Translations under genes and position numbers: made by a program | Notes under the pieces: model-generated | Told to the model about the DNA's origin: nothing | The model's database searches: none | Seen by the model: only the letters and a program-made list of their open reading frames with translations | Assembly: GCA_023376005.1 (NCBI GenBank) | Contig: CM042150.1 | Span: forward strand, 73,512,752-73,576,751 | DNA length: 64,000 bases | DNA from: Doryteuthis pealeii | Taxonomy: Eukaryota > Mollusca > Cephalopoda > Myopsida > Loliginidae | Reading direction: 5' to 3' | Part shown: in pieces, positions 59,641 to 64,000 of the stretch | Numbering within the stretch: position 1 is the first letter of the stretch | Layout of the letters: every line of letters begins with the position of its first letter

Positions 59641-62600
59641 TGCCTTCACTTATCTATATATATAGTTATATACTATTATATTTAAGTTATATTTCAAAGT
59701 TAAAATATTAGATAGTGAAGCACAATTGGAAAAGAAAACATCTCAAAGAAGCATATGTTTGACTGTAGTATAGAGATGAACACAATATGGGAACCAATTA
59801 TTAAAAGACTAAATCAATTGTTTTTAAAAGTTAATTAATTTGAAATAAAAATATCGAAAAAGACTGATGGCAAATTTTTATGCCTAAGTTGCACAGGAAA
59901 CGCCATAAACTTTTCTAAATGATCATGATTCTTCTCGTGACACATGTCAGAATGATAGGCATGCAAAAACAATGGTCATTGTTTTTGAATGAGATCTTTG
60001 AAGGTTCTTCAACGCCTGTTTGATCAACTGTCAACTGTTAAAAATAATTTCCAGGTTGGATCATTACATACTTGGATACAAAGGGAACACTGAGGAAGGC
60101 TGGAGGATATAACAGCTGAAACATTATATGTATATACATACAATAAAGATGAGGACAACAAACCGAAAATCAAACCTCATCTCAAAAATATAGTTCATGT
60201 TTATTGTGTGTCAAATGGCAGATGGGGGAGGGGATTGTATTTTGTACAAATTCATAAAACAAATGTTTTAAACAGAACAGGTTTTTGGATTTTGTTTGGT
60301 TTGTTTTGTTTTACAGCATATCAACCTCAGTGGGTCATTTAATGCTGAAACTTTGAATAAGTAATTTTAATGGATAATCAATTTTTTTTTATATATACAT
60401 TTTTCTATTCAACCTATAAATGGGACCATAACAAGTACTACCACTCCGGTAAGAGTGGACCAGGAAGCAATGGTGATGAAGGGGTGCTCCACATTCCCAG
60501 ACCTCCAGAACTGGAACACACCATCAGATGGGACCTTCAGCACCACCACTAGCACATATTATAAGAAGGGTTGATCATATTGATCGGAGGGGCTCTCTCC
60601 GACCGCCATCTAAACTAAGTAATGGTCTAAGCTAGGTAACCCAATTTGTTAAAAAGTCCATGTTTTTACAATACAAATATACACCCACCCCCACCCCCCC
60701 CCATTTCAAAAAATAAGGATGCTACTCAGGTAGAAAATAAGTATCAAAAATCAGAAAATAAAATCAAAATCAAACTAAAAAATAATTTTGATATTTAAAA
60801 CATTTTTTTTTTTTACTCATTTCGATAAATTAATCTTTATTTAATTATTTATCTTATAAAAGAAAAAGTATACATCAATATTTGCTCTGTTTAAAGGCGG
60901 GGGGCTAATTTTCAATAGAGTTTGTGACAAAAAATTATTAGAGATTGATACTAAAGTAAAGTAGTTATTAAAAAAATATGTTTAGAATATAATTTAACAT
61001 CATGATACTCATATCTTAAATGAATTTTTTATATAATTTATCATAGCAGAAATACCTAATTAAATCAAAAAGTTTTAAAATAAAATAACTGATGCATTAT
61101 AAAATCCATTCATTGATAAATCAATACTGAAAATTTCATTAAAATCAGATAATTCCCAGATTTTTGTTAATTTTTTTTTTTTTCAATCTAGTGTTAAATT
61201 CATTTTGTAAAACACGGATTATACGACAACTCTAGTGGCCATATTAAGTCATATTTGATAAAAATTGACCAAAAAAATAATTTTAAATGTATTAAAATAA
61301 ATTACATGTTTAATATTATTTTGCTTTTTGTACTGATGCTCATTATGTTACTACTTTCGACTGAGACAAAATTTGACCATAAATAATCAATTTAATTTTA
61401 ATTAGTTTTTAAAATGAAAAGTAGACAAAAAAATAGGTATCCTTATCTAAGCAGAGTGTTGCATGTCATGGACTGCTCATCCACAAAGATTCCATCCTTA
61501 AGCATCATGGGTCACCACACTATGGCAACAGGTGGCCAATTGCAGTCGGTGTATTCTAAAGACCCAGACGACAGGGCTAAGAGCGGGTTATAAATATCTA
61601 AATTGATGTGCCATAAAGCTGGTGGGGGGATAATGTTAGAATATCTACATATATTTGCTGTAAAAGTGAAAAATACAGCACGTACATATTTGAAATTTGA
61701 ATTTGTTTTGTAAAAATTCATGGTAAAAAAAATTAAATCTGGGCCCTCCCCAGGTTTAATTTTTTTTTACCATGAAATTTTTACAAAACAAATAATCTAA
61801 TCTAAATTGATTTGGCGATGAAAAGTGGGGTTGGGGTGGGGCATTGTAAATATCTCCATTAATTTGCTGATAAATGTGAAAAACATGACTCGAAAATATC
61901 TATATTTGGCTAGAATTATGTCTTATGCAAGCAATTAAAACAGTGTAAATTAGGGCAGGAATCCGGGATGACAAAACGTTAAAATGACCAATAGTACTAT
62001 TCGCAGAGTCCTCCCGGCCTCCTGACTTAAAAAAAAACGCTAGCGGTGATAGGTGAAAAAACAAACCCACCTATGAATGAAGTCCCTAGCTGAAGTGGTG
62101 CCTGCTATATATGAAAAAATATTTGTCAATTGAAGGCGTTTTTATGGATTTTTTTAAATGGATTTTTTTAGTTTGAAGACGTTAAAAGTAGCCATATTTT
62201 AAAAAGTTAAAATATTTACATTTACTTGTCGAAAAAAAGACTGGAGGTGTAAAATATCGCATTAACTTTTTGGGAAAAAGCGCTGTTTTTTGTGTTTTTC
62301 TAAATATTTTCAAAAATATGCTTACTTTAACACCTTCAAAACAGTAAAAAATAATAATTTGTCGATAAAAACGCCTTCAATCAACAAATTATTTTTCATA
62401 TACAGCAGGCACCGCTTCAGCTAGGACTTCATTCATAGGTGGGTTTGTTTTTTGATCTATTACCACAGGAGACCGGGATGGAACTTTGCGAATAGTACCT
62501 GACCAATATTTCCAGGAGTGGGTGGGGGTAAAAAAGAACAATTTCCTCGTATATTCCTTTTAAAATAAACTGAACCCTCATTTTATGTCCGTGTTTTTGC

Positions 62601-63972
62601 AAAAATGTTTTATTTTTTTTGCACCCGTTATTTTACAATACTAAATATATTTTCTTTATTTTAATATTCACTTCAATATGTATATTCTAAAAGTTTCTAT
62701 TTTGTGAGAATGGTTAGCTTTAAAGGCTCGTTTTACAATTTAGGCATAAATTGGATCCTCCCTTTATGACCATAATTGTTTTTTTTCGTCAACGATGATT
62801 AAAATCTGACGTTTTTATTTTAGAAGTACAAGCCAAAAGAAAAGAAATAACAACAAAGGGTAAACTTAACTTTTTACTCGTAAATTCCACCATAAAATTA
62901 GGCTTTGGCATTTATGGTAGGAATTACGAGTAAAAAGTTGAAGTGAAAAATGAACCCCACTTTAAAACTAACCATTCTCACAAAATAAAAACTTTTAGAT
63001 ATAACAATTGAAGTGAATATTAAATAAATAAAGAAATATAAAATAGGGTTCAGTTTATTTTATGTAGGAATTTACGAGGAAATTGTTCTTCTTTACCTGG
63101 GTGGGAGTATTATCACCGTAAAAAGAACACTTACTTTAACGGAGTTGAAATTGACATTTGATGTCCTTGAATATTTTGTTCAAGCACCGCTTGCTTGAAG
63201 ACTTGCAGGAAGGTGTGTTCCCCAACCCACCCCATCAACATGACTAAAGACAGTAACACTGCCAATCCTACATTGTTGACAATCGCTTGATCCCAACCCC
63301 ACATCCGACAACTACTGAGACTAAAATGGTTATCAACTTTTGTCTTAGGAAATTTTTTTACTTTCCAGTGTTTCCAAAAATGTATAACAAACTTTTTTTG
63401 AATGAACATTAATTTTATTTAATTCTTAAATGTATTTTTGTTTTTAAATTGTTCATTTTCAGTCAAAATTTGCGTATGTGTCTATTATACAAGTACAGAA
63501 ATTATTTTTAAATGTTCTAAATTTTACGAGGTAGAGGGAGTTTTGTAAAACGTAATTTATTTTTTAACCTTTCTTTAACGATACCCTATTATCTTTAGTC
63601 TGATGACAAATTCTTGACTTGTTCAGTGTCGATAAAAATAAATCAAAATATTGCTACATGATGAAAGCGAAACTTCAAAATAGCCAATCAGAAGAATTTT
63701 TACTGTTTAATGAATATTTATGACCAGTTTGGGAAATGTTGGGTAGGTTCATTGAGAAAAACAAAATAAACAAAGCGTCCTTGTTATTTTACTAGTTATA
63801 TTTGTTAACGGTAACAATAACATTAATTTTGTCTCAGATAATTCAATTTTCCAGGACAAAAAAAACCAAATTTTCCAGGATTTTGAAAAAATACCCCCAT
63901 CATTTCAAGGTTTTCCAGTACTGGAAAACAACATTTTTTTTCCCAGGTTTTCCAGGACGCATGGTGACCCTG
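59640..63972 (+). repeat. Direct duplicate of 50741-55149
   Basis: Collinear with the hAT-like element from its position 50741 to its right end, containing the same nested MITE (about 60632-61443), hairpin (61705-61795), foldback element (about 61990-62505) and palindrome (about 62515-63125). It differs mainly by many 1-3 bp losses, often in short runs (for example CTGTCAACTG for CTGTCAAACTG, and TCATTACATAC for TCATTACTATAC). The left-end ~520 bp of the element are absent and replaced by the inverted copy. Confidence 0.95.
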
Positions 63973-64000
63973 TTATACTGGTAACAGTTTCTTTGTTTAC
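63973..64000 (-). mobile_element. Duplicate of the LINE flank beyond the element
   Basis: TTATACTGGTAACAGTTTC... equals 55150-55177, the LINE sequence that flanks the right end of the hAT-like element. The duplication therefore includes the insertion site and continues past the window. Confidence 0.9.

Overview
The window is non-coding, repeat-dominated DNA from an animal genome. I find no host protein-coding gene, rRNA gene or free-standing tRNA gene. The DNA is very AT-rich, with abundant (TA)n and (CA)n tracts. It holds tRNA-derived SINEs, several decayed LINE families (an APE-type RTE-like family and restriction-like-endonuclease types), Tc1/mariner remnants and palindromic MITEs. This mix fits a lophotrochozoan, most likely a cephalopod such as an octopus. 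That assignment rests on repeat style, not on a marker gene, so it is moderate-confidence.

Layout. Positions 1-4773 and 19903-24792 are the two arms of a long inverted repeat. The right arm starts at the first base after a 100-N assembly gap (19803-19902). Between the arms lie a mariner remnant (5190-5742), an unusual reverse-transcriptase remnant (10910-12000), several SINEs, pyrimidine-rich sequence (14290-15830), a CpG-richer TE-poor stretch (15840-18660), a near-perfect 196-bp hairpin and a LINE 3' end (19031-19390). From 24793 to 49400 the sequence is a patchwork: a three-unit foldback element (25985-27278), a LINE copy with a 5' inversion (28755-29110), a fairly young RLE-type LINE (30962-32645), a Tc1 fragment (32725-33140), a ~520-bp dispersed repeat (33195-33715), two APE-type LINE tails (35570-36905), palindromic MITEs, another RLE-LINE tail (40820-41125), a heavily decayed LINE (46290-47715) and more SINEs.

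The most structured part is 49435-64000. A minus-strand LINE is interrupted by a 4927-bp hAT-like element (50223-55149, CAGGGTTCCC ends, 5-bp duplication TTATA). That element carries a nested MITE with an 8-bp duplication, a foldback element with a different 8-bp duplication, and further hairpins. A partial inverted copy (58113-59640) meets a direct, nearly full copy (59640-63972) head to head. The direct copy includes the same flanking LINE bases and many small deletions, so it is a duplicated segment or an assembly duplicate, not a second transposition.

There is no genetic system here in the operon sense. The interest lies in nested transposons, foldback architecture and two probable assembly anomalies.
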